Assembly (NCBI RefSeq): GCF_001316285.1
Contig: NZ_BBDO01000003.1
Span: 186,001-250,000 of the forward strand
Source of the DNA: Vulcanisaeta sp. JCM 16161
Lineage (GTDB): Archaea; Thermoproteota; Thermoprotei; Thermoproteales; Thermocladiaceae
Reading direction: 5' to 3'
Length of the DNA stretch: 64,000 nucleotides
The notes under the pieces are model-generated. The model searched no databases. It was given only the letters and a program-made list of their open reading frames with translations, and was not told where the DNA came from. The position numbers and the translations under genes were made by a program. Positions 30,923-45,597 of the stretch are shown here, one piece after another; the stretch's first letter is position 1, and each line of letters begins with the position of its first letter.

Positions 30923-30968
30923 TCCCCAACCAAACCACCCGGGAACAGCCCGGGCGGAAGGTTGGGGA
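30923..30968 (+). other. Leader hairpin upstream of 16S
   Basis: Outer stem TCCCCAACC (30923-30931) pairs with GGTTGGGGA (30960-30968); inside it CCCGGG (30938-30943) pairs with CCCGGG (30949-30954). A stable structured leader in the rRNA precursor, independent of the processing stem that follows. Confidence 0.7.
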
Positions 30969-30993
30969 TGATCCAACCCCAACCACACCCAAA

Positions 30994-31021
30994 CCCAACC
31001 CCCGAACAAACCCCATCCCCA
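30994..31021 (+). other. 16S processing stem, 5' half (pairs with 32534-32562)
   Basis: CCCAACCCCC (30994-31003) and CCCCATCCCCA (31011-31021) pair with GGGGGTTGGG and TGGGGATGGGG behind 16S (32534-32562). Between them GAAC pairs with GTTC, flanked by A-only bulges on opposite strands. This is the bulge-helix-bulge cut by archaeal splicing endonuclease to release pre-16S. Confidence 0.8.
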
Positions 31022-31023
31022 AG

Positions 31024-32532
<1,509 letters not shown>

Positions 32533-32580
32533 CTGGGGATGGGGTGTTCAAAGGGGGTTGGGTGGTACCCACTGACCAAA

Positions 32581-32594
32581 CCACCACCCGCACC
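32581..32594 (+). other. 23S processing stem, 5' half (pairs with 35635-35648)
   Basis: CCACCACCCGCACC here is perfectly complementary to GGTGCGGGTGGTGG at 35635-35648. Next to it GACC (32574-32577) pairs with GGTC (35650-35653), separated by AAA on one strand and followed by TAA on the other: a bulge-helix-bulge for excision of pre-23S. Confidence 0.8.
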
Positions 32595-32595
32595 A

Positions 32596-35632
<3,037 letters not shown>

Positions 35633-35653
35633 CAGGTGCGGGTGGTGGGGTCT

Positions 35654-35851
35654 AATGGGTGGGTGCCTGGGTGTGGTTGGGGTTGGGTTGTGTTTTGGTT
35701 GTTGTCGGTTCTTTATTGTGGAATCCTAGGTTACTTCCTTTATTATGGTGATTACGTGGTTGTCGCCCCGCCCTTTGCCTTATGCCGTGTCCTGCTTATT
35801 CGTGGATTGCCATGGGTAACGCTTTTATAGCTTGTTTTTCCAGGCTTTACC
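35654..35851 (+). terminator. T-rich region after 23S and MTAP promoter
   Basis: Directly after the 23S processing stem the plus strand turns T/G-rich with several T runs (tgttttgg, gttctttatt), a likely end of the rRNA transcript. A short frame from 35636 looks like composition noise. The element gcttttatagc (35819-35829) lies 27 nt before GTG 35852 and is the MTAP TATA box. Confidence 0.55.
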
Positions 35852-36707
35852 GTGGTTGAGGTTAGGAAGTTGACGGTTACTAGGGCGCCCGTTGACCCAC
35901 GTGAGTTGGGTCTCGATGCCCTGCCCTACGTTGGTGTTATTGGTGGTAGTGGGCTTTATGAGGCTGGCTTCTTCAGTGATTACTTCGAGGTTCAGCTTCA
36001 CACGCCCTATGGATTGCCAAGCGATAACGTCGTGATTGGTAGGGTTGGTAATGAGTGGGTTGCCTTCCTGCCTAGGCATGGCCGTGGCCATAGGTACCCA
36101 CCGCATAGGATTCCGTATAGGGCCAATGCGTGGGCTTTGTGGGCCCTTGGTGTTAGGGCTGTGATTAGTGTTAGTGCCGTGGGTAGCCTTAGGCAGGACT
36201 TCGCGCCCGGCGACTTCGTGATTCCCGACCAGTTCTTCGATGCGACGAAGGGTAGGGAGTACACGTTCTTTGATGGGCCGAGAACCTGCCACATACAGAT
36301 TGGTCTTGAGCCTTTAACCAAGTCATTAATCAATTGCTCTATGAGGAGGCTAGTAGGTTAATAGGACTCACCTCGGTGGTTGTTACGTGTGTATTGAGGG
36401 CCCGAGGTTTAGCACAAAGGCCGAGTCCAGGGTTTGGAGGGATGTCTATGGCTGCGACATTATCGGTATGACACTCGTGCCCGAGATAAACCTGGTCCGC
36501 GAGCTAGGCATGTGCTACTCACTGCTTGCCCTGGTCACGGACTACGACATCTGGGTCCCGCATCAACCCGTTACGGCGGAGCTCGTGGAGAGGGTCATGA
36601 GCGAGAAGCTTGAGCTCGCCCGCAAGGTCCTGCTCAACGTGATACCCAGGATACCCAGGGACGTACACCTCAAGTGCGAGGAGGCGTTGAAGAATGCCTG
36701 CGTCTGA
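35852..36707 (+). CDS. mtnP: S-methyl-5'-thioadenosine phosphorylase
   Basis: Repaired product of about 285 residues that cleaves methylthioadenosine with phosphate in methionine salvage. Conserved segments: [13 protein letters not shown] at the phosphate loop, [21 protein letters not shown], the [12 protein letters not shown] insert, [15 protein letters not shown] and [19 protein letters not shown]. Two breaks are repaired by one base each (near 36310, giving [24 protein letters not shown], and near 36374, giving [10 protein letters not shown]). GTG 35852 is chosen for its 27-nt distance from a TATA box. Confidence 0.9.
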
Positions 36708-37282
36708 TGGCCATGGTGGTTAGGCAATTCGGCGGTAGGTTCCCCGCCACCTCCCTGGACGAGCTCGAGGCCCTATTTAGGGCCTCAAGCGTTGAGTTGG
36801 GTAGGAGGTTTGGGGCCCGTAGGGTCGGCGATAAGTACCTACTCCCAACCCATGCCGTTCCCTGGTTCACCCTGGTGGACCTAGGCCGTGAATACCCAAT
36901 AAACGGGTTCATGATCAGGGGGGTCGGCGTTGAGGGACCCATTGACAGGCCCTGGTTCGACTTAGTCCTCGGCTTCCTAACCGGTGACTACGTGGTTGGG
37001 GTCTCCGTGGTTGGGCGCAGGACCATTGGCTGTAGGTCACGCCCCCTCAACCCACCACTCGATCTTTGGGACCTACCCAGGGGCCTTGACTTCCCGAGGC
37101 CCATTGCAGTCACGAGGGAGGTCAACGGCGGCGTGGTCGACGTCTCAGCCCCATGGACTGCCTCAGGGGGCTTGGGCTTAGCCTGGCTCCTCGACCCGCT
37201 ACCTCCTCGTCTACGTGGGCTCATCAGTGTTGGTGATAGGGTCTTCATTGACCTCAGAAACTCCTCACTTTCCTCACCGTGA
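36707..37282 (+). CDS. Unknown protein coupled to MTAP
   Basis: 191 residues from ATG 36707, which overlaps the MTAP stop (TGATG). I do not recognise a family. Features are a helical N-terminus (DELEALFRASSVELGRRFGA), a beta-rich centre (YPINGFMIRGVGVEGP, LTGDYVVGVSVVGRR), and an aromatic/proline-rich end. The coupling suggests a role in purine or methionine salvage, but this is guilt by position only. Confidence 0.6.
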   Translation: MAMVVRQFGGRFPATSLDELEALFRASSVELGRRFGARRVGDKYLLPTHAVPWFTLVDLGREYPINGFMIRGVGVEGPIDRPWFDLVLGFLTGDYVVGVSVVGRRTIGCRSRPLNPPLDLWDLPRGLDFPRPIAVTREVNGGVVDVSAPWTASGGLGLAWLLDPLPPRLRGLISVGDRVFIDLRNSSLSSP

Positions 37283-37340
37283 CCGCGCCTTTCCTGGACG
37301 CAAAAGATATAAATACATGTGTTGTTTAGTTACTCGGTCC

Positions 37341-37694
37341 ATGAGTGGGGAGGGTCAGGGAGACATAGTTGATGAGTTGCTATCGTCGGTGCTTGGCGGT
37401 GAGAGTAGTGCTGAGGCGGAGATTGCGAAGGAGCAGGCGTTGGTTAGGGTTAGGGTTGAGAGGAGGAAGAGGCACCTGGTCACTGTAATTGAGTTTGATA
37501 GCTCGGATGTTAAGGCAATAGACATTAATGGCATTGCTAAGGAGCTTAAGCGTAGGCTCGCGGCCGGCGGAACCGTTAGGGAGAACTCAATCGAGGTTCA
37601 GGGTGACCAGAGGCAGAGGGTTAAGAAGTTGCTCGTTGAGATGGGGTTTAGGGAGGAGAATATCCTGGTTGATGAGACCATAGTGGAGACCTAG
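37341..37694 (+). CDS. Translation initiation factor aIF1 (SUI1 family)
   Basis: 117 residues. KRHLVTVIEFDSSD, the KELKRRLAAGGTVRENSIEVQGDQR block and VKKLLVEMGFREENI are the SUI1 core, which acts at the ribosomal P site in start-codon selection. It has an acidic N-terminal extension of about 35 residues. ATG 37341 follows a TATA-like agatataaata by 27-28 nt. Confidence 0.92.
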   Translation: MSGEGQGDIVDELLSSVLGGESSAEAEIAKEQALVRVRVERRKRHLVTVIEFDSSDVKAIDINGIAKELKRRLAAGGTVRENSIEVQGDQRQRVKKLLVEMGFREENILVDETIVET

Positions 37695-37696
37695 CG

Positions 37697-38102
37697 ATGA
37701 TTAGGAGGGATGAGAGGTTAATCAAGTACCTAAGGGATGAACTACCCAGCCTAATTAACGAGGTGGTTAGTGGGGATGGCGACTCAGTACTGGGTGGGTT
37801 ATCGAGCTCTGCATAGAGGCCCTAAACAGGTCCTGCGGCGCCTCGGCGTTGAGTGCGGTGGTGATGAGTTGGTCAATGCCTGGAGGGTCATGGAGAGGGT
37901 TATTGAGTTGAGTGGTGAGTTTGCCCTGGCCAGGTACATGGCGATTGTGGTTGGCTCTGGCTTCATATCATCGAGTGCGAGCCCCATTATTACCGACATG
38001 CTCAGTAGGGACCTACTAACCTGCATTGAGAAGGTTAGGGTCATAATACTGAGGATGGTTGAGGAGGGCAGGCCCTGGAGGGAGATTTACGGGGTTGGGT
38101 GA
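37697..38102 (+). CDS. Small helical protein, unassigned
   Basis: Repaired product of about 135 residues starting at ATG 37697, three bases after the aIF1 stop. Two breaks are needed (near 37797 and 37840) to join IRRDERLIKYLRDELPSLI, VIELCIEALNRSC and GVECGGDELVNAWRVMERVIEL. It is all-helical, ends REIYGVG and has no motif that I can name. Its place between aIF1 and Rpo7 suggests an information-processing role. Confidence 0.5.
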
Positions 38103-38139
38103 TTAGTTTTTTTAAAGGGTTTATTAAAATCGAAACCGC

Positions 38140-38730
38140 ATGTTTAGGGTTTTGACCCTCGAGGACTACATCAGGATACCACCCAGCAGGTTTGGGGAGC
38201 CCCTGGAGAGGGTTGCCTTCGAGGTCCTGTGGGGTGAGTACGTGGGTAGGGTTGAGAGGGACGTCGGCGTCTACGTGGCGATATTCGACGTTGAGGTCAG
38301 CAAGAGGGGCGTGATAATATTTGGTGATGGGGCCACCTACAACAGGGTTCGGTTCAAGGCCCTCGTCTACACGCCATTGATCAACGAGGTCGTCGAGGGC
38401 GAGGTTGTTAGGACTGAGGACTTCGGCGCCTTCGTGAGGGTTGGGCCAATCGACGCCCTAATCCACAGGACCCAGATGATGGAGGATAACGTGGTCCTCT
38501 ACGACAAGCAGAGCGGTGCATTCGTCGGCGAACGCAGTAGGCGTAGGCTTGGTAGGGGCGACGTAGTTAGGGCTAGGGTCGTCGGCGTCAGCTACGTGAC
38601 GGCGGGCAACAGGGACGTGGTCAGGGTAAGCCTAACCCTTAGGCAGCCAATGCTCGGTAAGCTCGAGTGGATTGAGGAGGAGTTGAGCGGCTCAAGGAAG
38701 GGCGCCCAGAAGGCCCAGCAGAAGCAGTGA
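38140..38730 (+). CDS. rpo7: RNA polymerase subunit Rpo7 (RpoE')
   Basis: 196 intact residues. The N-terminal tip domain starts MFRVLTLEDYIRIPPSRFG, followed by VERDVGVYVAIFDVE; the S1 domain is EGEVVRTEDFGAFVRVGPIDALIHRTQM. Forms the polymerase stalk with Rpo4. The C-terminus is a lysine/glutamine tail. A TATA-like tttaaaggg stands about 26 nt before ATG 38140. Confidence 0.95.
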   Translation: MFRVLTLEDYIRIPPSRFGEPLERVAFEVLWGEYVGRVERDVGVYVAIFDVEVSKRGVIIFGDGATYNRVRFKALVYTPLINEVVEGEVVRTEDFGAFVRVGPIDALIHRTQMMEDNVVLYDKQSGAFVGERSRRRLGRGDVVRARVVGVSYVTAGNRDVVRVSLTLRQPMLGKLEWIEEELSGSRKGAQKAQQKQ

Positions 38731-38770
38731 CGTGGTTAGTTAGGATTCCCGCAAGCCCTAAGTAACCCAA

Positions 38771-40299
38771 TTAGGCTAGGGTTAGCACCGCTGTTTCCAC
38801 GGCGCCAGTCATTAGTAGGGCCATTGTTGAGTAGGTAATGCTCATGGTCAGTACCTGGGCGGCCACGAAGGCTATGATGGGTATTGAGGCCGCGGTGATT
38901 ATGAGCACCGTGTTCGCGAGGTTCAGTATTGCCAACGCCTGGGAACCACCCAGGTAATCCCTAACCTCCAGCTGAAACACTATGGCTGACATCACGGTGG
39001 AGGCGAGGGGGGACACGGCCAGGGCTAGGACGGGCGGTATGGCCGATGGGTGGTGAAGGACCGTGAGTATCGCCACAATGGGCACGGCTAGGGCGTAGTA
39101 CGTAGTGAGCACCATGGGTATCTTCGCGAGCATCCTCCTAATCGGCGTTACAGGCATTGTGAGTATTATGGGTAGTGCCGAGTACTCTGCGTTGTACATC
39201 ATGACCGGTAGGAATGAGGTTATGTAGGCGAGGGGCGCGGCGTAAGCCATAACCCCAATGGCGAGTTCGAACTGCGTTAGGTAGTTCATCGAGGTCGCCA
39301 GGGATACGTATAGGAACACGGCCATCAACGACCCACCAACGACCAAGCCCAGGGAGCCCCTGGCACTTATTAACTGCCTCATGTAGTACCTGACCAAGCC
39401 CGTGAATACGCCCCTAAACCTGAAACCCCTGAATGGCTTGTTGGCGGTGATTAGGGACTCGGGGCCGCCCGGTATCCTTGGTCTCAATAGCCTGGGCCCA
39501 GCGTTAATCAGTAGGTATGCATCTATTGCGAGGAGCATTATTGTGGTTATTACAGAGTTAATCAATGCTGTTTGGTGGTTTGTGATGAATGGGTCGCTGA
39601 TCAACGGTACGTACTGAGCAATACCTGGGCTAATTATTGCGGGGTCCTCACTTAGCATTAGGAGCGTCAGTGCTATTACCCAGGGTATTGAGTTTGTGAC
39701 GACGATCAAGGACCTGGTCAGGAACGCGCTCACCGAACCCCTTCTCCCAACCACGGTGTCCAGGGCCACTATACCCATTAATGGACCCACCAGGCCCAGG
39801 AGCAATGCCTGCGCCGTGATTAGTACCGGCGCTGGCGTGTGTATTATTGCCGATACAATGATGGCTGTGATTATTGAGGATGCCAATGCACATCCACAGC
39901 CCTTACAATGGCTACTGTTGAGATGAGCCTTATGAGGTCCTCATTAAGGCCCAGGGTCCTGAGTAGGTCGCCAATTGTTGGGTAGCCCATTACCGAGGTT
40001 ACTATTGGCGATAGTAACATGTAGATTAGTAGTATCATGAAGTACATGGTTAAGTACTCATAGGGTGGGGATTGGTACATACCCACCGGTGTTCTCCAGT
40101 GCGTGATTAGGCCAATAATGAGTGGTGCGGCTAGGTAGGAGGCGATCATTAACGAGGCCACCGCCTTAATAATCCCATACCCACTGATGATCCTCTCAAC
40201 CCTGAGGGGCCTAGCCCCAGTCCTCCTGACCTGGGTTATTGCCTGGGCAATCAACTCCCTATAGACAAGGCCGCCGAGCTCCCAGGGATTCATGGTCAC
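38771..40299 (-). CDS. ABC-2 type transporter permease
   Basis: Repaired product of about 510 residues with at least 12 hydrophobic helices in two blocks, for example IKAVASLMIASYLAAPLIIGLI near the start and AQALLLGLVGPLMGIVAL in the middle. One G near 39897 joins the two halves (IVRGCGCALASSIITAIIV). Start is GTG 40299 or ATG 40293; both lie at the stop of the ATPase gene, so translation is coupled. It forms an exporter with that ATPase; substrate unknown. Confidence 0.78.
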
Positions 40300-41031
40300 A
40301 GACCCTCCAGTAAGCCCCTAATCTCATCCTCAGCCTAATGGCCCTTAGGAAGGCATCCTCAAGGCTACCCGCGTTGACCGCGTTCATGATCTCCGCGGGC
40401 GTTCCCTCCATGACGAGCCTACCGGCATTTATTATGCCAATCCTCGTGCAGACCCTCTCGGCAACCTCCATTATGTGGGTCGTAAAGAGTATGGAACCAC
40501 CAGCTCGAGGTGCCTCTGCATCAACTCCTTAACAACCCTGACGGACCTGGCGTCCAGGTAGTTGAAGGTTCATCCATGAGCAGTAGCCTCGGCCTATGCA
40601 TTAGGGCAGCCACTATGGCAACCTTCTGCCTATTACCGGCGGAGAGCGACATTATAGGCCTATCAATGAACTCCTCAAGGCCAAGGCCCTCACCAAGGCC
40701 TCCACGTACCTGGGTCCCTAACTCCCCTAACCGAGCCCACGAACTCCAGGAAGTCCCTGGGGCTGAGCGTCTCGAGGATGAGTGGTGTCTCCAGGACCGC
40801 GCCGACCATGTTCATGACCTCGGGCCTCGGCGGCCCCATGCCAAGTACGTCTATGGCCCCCTCATACCTCACGAGGCCGAGCACAGCCCTTATCGTCGTG
40901 GTCTTACCGGCGCCGTTAGGCCCGAGGAGGCAGTAGGTCTCCCCCGGCCTTACGCAGGCACTTAGTCCATCAACGGCGACCTTACTTCCATACCTTACGG
41001 TTAATTTTTCAATCCTCAAAGCGCAATCCAT
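40296..41031 (-). CDS. ABC transporter ATP-binding protein
   Basis: Repaired product of about 248 residues. Walker A LLGPNGAGKTTT, a Q-loop region, signature LSAGNRQKVAI, Walker B LLLMDEP, and the H-loop in ILFTTHIMEV. Breaks near 40695, 40565, 40500 and 40337 are repairable; the last restores the natural end DEIRGLLEGL with TGA at 40296-40298. The gene overlaps the permease start. Typical of ABC-2 exporters. Confidence 0.85.
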
Positions 41032-41136
41032 TCAATTAAGCGCCCAACAACCAAGTATTTATTGCTTTACTGCGTTATTACGCCCATTGGTTGTGGGTAA
41101 TGACTAAAACCCTCAGCCAGTAATTAGTAATGGCCC

Positions 41137-41588
41137 ATGCTTAGTTACAAGCTCTATGTGCGTAGTTACTACGAGGCATTGGGCACCAGGTACCTGGAGC
41201 TCTACCTTAGGGATAGCGTGCTTGGTTACGTAAGGGCTGTGGAGACACTGAGGGTGAGGGCTGCGAGGATCCTGGACATCGGCTGTGGGATTGGCGTTGG
41301 GGCCGGCCTGCTGTCTGGCTTGGCTAGGCAGTACGTGTGCCTCGACATTGCCTGCGGCGTGCTTAGGTACGCCAATCACCTGCCGAACGTTGACGTGGTC
41401 TGCGCAGACGCGGCGTTACTGCCCATTAGGCCCGGCTCCATTGATTATGCCTGGCGATAAACGTCGTTAATGCCGACACCGATGGGGAGCAGGTGCTTAG
41501 GGAGGCCCTGGGCCTAGGCGCCCGCATCTACGCCGAGTCGCCTAGGGCCGTGGATAATGAGTTAATTAGTCGCCTATTGCGTGGGTAG
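41137..41588 (+). CDS. SAM-dependent methyltransferase (short class I)
   Basis: Repaired product of about 151 residues. Motif I is ILDIGCGIGVGAGLL, then YVCLDIACGVLRYA and VVCADAALLPIRPGSIDYALAINVV (motifs II-IV). One C near 41451 restores the IDYALAINVV part and adds 40 residues to TAG 41588. Length is short for the fold. The substrate is unknown. Confidence 0.75.
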
Positions 41589-41622
41589 GTTTTTAACTCG
41601 GGCCTAACATTAATGCTGGTTA

Positions 41623-42345
41623 ATGGGTTCTGGGGATGTTATTAAGGAGTTGAGGGATAGGGAGGAGGAGGCTAGGAGGATTAGGAGGGCTGAGGCTGAT
41701 TGGGGGTACATAAACTCACTGCCCCCCAGGGTTAAGTTAGCGGTCATTCACTATATAGAGACTGGGGATATTTACGTGTCGGCTAGGATAGCCGGTATGA
41801 GTGTTGAGGAGTTTAATGAGGTTAGGATTAGGGCGAGGTCCCAAATGTCAACTGACGCCATTGCCGACACGTCATTCATAATAGACTGGGTCAGGTACTC
41901 AGGTAGGGACCTGCTATTTAGAATATTCAACACCGTGTGGATTCCCGAGCCCGTGCTTAATGAGGTTAGGTCTGAAAACTCCCTTTCCTGGATAACGAGT
42001 AGGTTGGCTGAGGGTAGGCTCGCGTTATTCCCTGAATTAAGCAATTATAGGGATGAGGCCCTTAGGCTCATGGAATTGAGCAGTAGGTACCCAGTTAGGA
42101 GGCTCGATTACCCGGAGGCCTACTGCATTGCTGTGGCCAGTGATAGGGGTTACGTAGTTCTTTCAGAGAATGGCGGTGCCTACGCGTCGCAGTTCCTATA
42201 TGCTAGGGCGAGGGTTTGGAGGGCCTTTGAGGTTCTGGCGGAACTACTTAGGCTGGGTTTGATCGATAGGGGTGAGTTTTATAAGTATGAGCGTGAGACC
42301 CTGCATAGGTTCCCAAGGAGGGACATGGAGAGGCTTGGGCTATGA
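41623..42345 (+). CDS. PIN-domain nuclease fused to an antitoxin-like N-terminus
   Basis: 240 intact residues. Residues 1-75 are charged and helical (LRDREEEARRIRRAEADW, PPRVKLAVIHYIETGDIYVSARIAGMSVEEF), like antitoxins of the UPF0175 type. Residues 84-240 are a PIN RNase domain: first acid in IADTSFIIDW, then PEPVLNEV, LDYPEAYCIAVA and VLSENGGA, so the acidic tetrad seems complete. Fusing antitoxin and toxin in one chain is unusual for VapBC. A TATA-like gtttttaact lies 26-27 nt before ATG 41623. Confidence 0.75.
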   Translation: MGSGDVIKELRDREEEARRIRRAEADWGYINSLPPRVKLAVIHYIETGDIYVSARIAGMSVEEFNEVRIRARSQMSTDAIADTSFIIDWVRYSGRDLLFRIFNTVWIPEPVLNEVRSENSLSWITSRLAEGRLALFPELSNYRDEALRLMELSSRYPVRRLDYPEAYCIAVASDRGYVVLSENGGAYASQFLYARARVWRAFEVLAELLRLGLIDRGEFYKYERETLHRFPRRDMERLGL

Positions 42346-42565
42346 GCGACATCATAAGGGAGCTTGAGGAGCGTGAGAGGGAGTTGAGAGAAATGAGGAG
42401 GAGGGAGGCTGATTGGGATTTCATTAATTCACTACCGCCCAGGGTTAGGAGTGCCGTGGTACTATTCATAGAGACTGGTGACCTAAGCTCGCCCAGAGGC
42501 TGTCGGGCCTTGGCCTTGAGGACTTCGTGGACATCCTCAGGAGGGCCAGGGTTTGGATCACCTAA
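42342..42565 (+). CDS. Second copy of the antitoxin-like domain, free-standing
   Basis: Repaired product of about 75 residues starting inside the stop of the previous gene (ctATGAgc). It matches that gene's N-terminus: RRREADWDFINSLPPRVRSAVVLFIETGDL against RRAEADWGYINSLPPRVKLAVIHYIETGDI. A single-base repair near 42488 gives LAQRLSGLGLEDFVDILRRARVWIT and a stop at 42563. It could act as a trans antitoxin for the fused protein, or be what remains after a duplication. Confidence 0.65.
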
Positions 42566-42599
42566 GGCTATTTAAGGCAACCCAGTGGGGTGTAGAACC

Positions 42600-43606
42600 G
42601 TGAAGAGGGTTAGGTTGAGGTTTGCTGGTGGCGTTGAGGTTGACTTCGTTGATAGGGATCTTGCCCTTAGGCGTGTTGAGGATTGGGCTGGGCGTGGGAT
42701 GGGCGTGGTTCACGTGGTTTACGGCCCTGAGGGCTGTGGTAAGACTGCCTGGTTAAGGCAATCAGCGGAGTTGCTCAGAGAATTGGGCTTTGACGTTGTT
42801 TACGTTAATCCCATTGATAGGGAGGTCCTCGCCGAGTTTAGTGTTAAGGAGTTGAGGGAGGAGTTCATGAGGCTTGTTAGGGAGGCCATTAGCCAAAACG
42901 CCCTTGGTAGGTTGGCTTGGTTGGCCTTCGACATGGCTAAGGAGTTGATTAAGGCAACAAGAGGCAAAATAGCCGTAATAGTCGACGACGCCTTCCAAAT
43001 ACTCGGCGTAAAGGAATCAGCAATATACGTAAAAGCCTACTAAACCTAATCGAATACCCACCAGAAAGCTACGAAAGGATAGTCACCATAGCAGCCACGA
43101 GTGAGGGCGTTAGCCTGAGGGAGATCGGACGCCACAGGTGGGCCTATATAGACGTCATGTGGAATATGCCCAGGGGTGGTTTTGAACAATTGTACGGGCA
43201 AATACCTGGTGATAAGCCACTATTCGAGGATGTGTGGAAGATAACGGGTGGGAATCCAAAGGCGTTGGGTCAGTTATATGAGACTAATTGGAGCATTGAC
43301 GATGTGGTTAACAGGATTACTAATGAGAGAGTAATCACTCCGCGCTTCATCAGTAGGTGGCGTGGGTGGCTTGAGGAGGCTGTGAGGGACCCGGACGCCC
43401 TATGGAGCCCGGACGCGCCGGAGGAGTTAATTAATGAGTTGGTTGAGAAGAACCTAATAATTTACTTCCTACCCGAGAGGAATCCGGAGTTTTGGATTGA
43501 TGAACCGCCTGGGAGGGATCCTGAGCTTGGCATTGGCAGGTATGTGGCCTGGCAGACACCACTGCATAGGGAGGCCGTTAGGAGGGCCCTCCAGGACATT
43601 AAATAA
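42600..43606 (+). CDS. Archaeal P-loop ATPase (third in window)
   Basis: Repaired product of about 336 residues. Walker A VYGPEGCGKTAW (residues about 41-52), Walker B IAVIVDDAFQ (about 128-137), a possible sensor TIAATSEG after the break. One G near 43035 joins IYVKGLLNLIEYPPESYERI. The C-terminal part (KITGGNPKALGQLYE, then helices) fits the archaeal ATPase family with lid and DNA-binding end. GTG 42600 is favoured, as tatttaagg is 26 nt upstream. Unlike the other two ATPase genes it has no palindrome pair. Confidence 0.75.
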
Positions 43607-43629
43607 TCAACCACGCTCCACGCCAAGCC

Positions 43630-43987
43630 TCACATTAATAGTAACTCGGTGGGCCTTAGTGTTTTGTTCGCCGGATCGACCTCTAGGCCGAGCTCCTCAA
43701 GGGTTGTTGCGCCCAGGAGATATATTCCCTCATCACCAAACACCACAATCGTGCGGGCCCTTATTCCCTGAACCTCAATACCAACAACGCCAACACTCCT
43801 CTCAATGATTCCACCATCCGCAGGCTTAAACCTCCTCGAACCCATCGGCCTAACCCCCAATTCATTTAATTAATTTAACGGGCAGCACCGTATATACCGA
43901 GCCTGTGTCCACCAGGAGTTCTACCTCGCTTGGCTCGCTGAGCTTATCCACACTCCATACCCTAGCCCTAACCCTTATAAAGCCCAT
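43630..43987 (-). CDS. Retropepsin-like (clan AA) aspartyl protease
   Basis: Repaired product of about 119 residues. VELLVDTGSVYTVLP holds the D-T-G-S catalytic loop, and YLLGATTLEELGLEVDP is the family's second conserved block (psi loop). One base near 43868 joins VKLINELGVRPMG. Single-domain proteases of this kind work as dimers. Upstream sequence to 44196 shows no gene that I recognise. Confidence 0.8.
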
Positions 43988-44196
43988 ATCAAGATGCTCT
44001 TATAATCAATTCTTTAAAACTTTAGCGCCCCACTACGTGGTGTCTCAATTACTATTTTTCAGCATGTTCCTGAAACAATCCGCTGAGTTAAAAATTGAAA
44101 AGGCAACGCCTTACCTAAGTAATAAGGCTCAGTAACCCATCATTTACAAAAAGGATTGCTTGCCTGCCGTAATTACTGCGCAATAGCTATACCTGC

Positions 44197-45541
44197 TTAT
44201 CCGTGCCTAGAGTGCCTCCTATTGATTCTCTGGGCTTTGAATACGGTGAACCTCCAGGTCGTCATTAGGTAGCTATTGCCGATGCAATGACCGCCTCGGG
44301 CAGTACTTGGTAGTTGTTTGTCATTTCGAGGAGCATCACCATGACAGCTAATGGCGCATTTGAGGCTGCGCCGAACATTGCCAGGGAGCTCACTACTACG
44401 AAGGGGGCGACGCTAGGTGCGAGCGTTGGGTATAGACCGTGAAGGAGTAGGCCCATGTCAAGCCCCGTGAAGGCGCCAATCACGAGGCCCGGCGCGAAGA
44501 CTCCACCAACCTCCCCCGAGCCCAGGGTTATTGATGTGGAGATTATTTTGATGAGTGGAAGCAGGGCTAGGAGTGTTATGAGTGGTATTACCTGCGAGGA
44601 GAAGGCGCTTAACCTTGCGTAAATCGCCAAGTCCATCCAACCCTCACCAGCGCCAAGTACCTGGGGCGTTACGAGACCGATCAAGCCGACAACTAAGCCG
44701 CCAATAGCGGTCCTGGCCGCATCATTAACCCCCAATCTGCCGAACAGTCTGCGGGCATGGTCTAATGACTCAATGTATATTATGGCTACGGCACCATCGA
44801 CAAACCCTAAAGCTACGTAGAACGGCATCGATAATATGGGCGCGCCCATCGCTACCTGGCCCAGGTATGGCTTGAAGCCAGTTACTAGGCAGAAGATTAC
44901 GTAAGCCACCAGCGAGGCCACGAGGGCCGGGTATAGGGCCCTAACCTCCAGATCCCTCCTATAGGGTAGTTCAGCTGCGAGTAACGCACCCCCTATTGGC
45001 GCCTTGAATATTGCGCCTAGGGCCGCGCCCATACCAACAATCATTGCTAGGGCCCTATCCTCATCATTGAGCCCAAGCCTCTCGGCAATGAAGTATGACA
45101 AGCCACCTCCGAAGTTTCCAGTAGGTGCCTCGGGCCCCGCGGAGCCTCCTGAGCCTATTGTTATTGCCGAGAGTACCACATTAACAAGGCCGTGGAGAAC
45201 GGGGTTGCTGAAGGGCCTCCTTCTACCGTGGTATGCCTCAATGACTGCGTCGAGGCCAGCCCTGGACTCGCGGAACTTCCCGGCGAGGTAGGCAACTATC
45301 ACAGCGCCAATCACCGTGGACACGGGTATTAACCAAGGCCTCTCAATGCGTGTACGTACATTAGTGAGCCGCCGAGCCCCACTGGCTCGGGTTGCTCATA
45401 ACCAACCAGTAGGTTTAGGAATACGTATGTGGTTAACCTAAGCATTAGGTAGAAGGTTAGTGCCGAGGTACCTGCGGCCAGCCCAATCAGTGCGCCAAGT
45501 ATGAGCCACTTAACGGCGTAGGGCTGCTTGGCTACGTCCAT
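44197..45541 (-). CDS. ClC-family chloride channel/transporter
   Basis: Repaired product of about 448 residues. The anion filter region is GSGGSAGPEAPTGNFGGG, followed by GMGAALGAIFKAPIGG and SGEVGGVFAPGLVIGA, all classic ClC blocks. A break near 45345 is closed by one base (ERPWLIPVSTVIG). Another near 44268 gives a true C-terminus, IAYLMTTWRFTVFKAQRINRR, ending at 44197, as ClC proteins usually end in such a helix. In the filter E is present (PEAP), so a proton-coupled transporter is possible. No CBS domains follow. Confidence 0.85.
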
Positions 45542-45597
45542 AAACGTGCATGGAGATTACGAAAACCCTTAAAAGCTTTATCCATTAGAGCAAACCC

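Noticed and set aside
35636..35830. Plus-strand open frame after 23S
   Set aside because: Overlaps the 23S processing stem and the T-rich terminator region; tryptophan- and glycine-rich composition looks like noise.
42566..42599. Palindrome pair before the third ATPase gene
   Set aside because: Only a TATA-like element is present; no inverted repeats comparable with those at 6655 and 14417.
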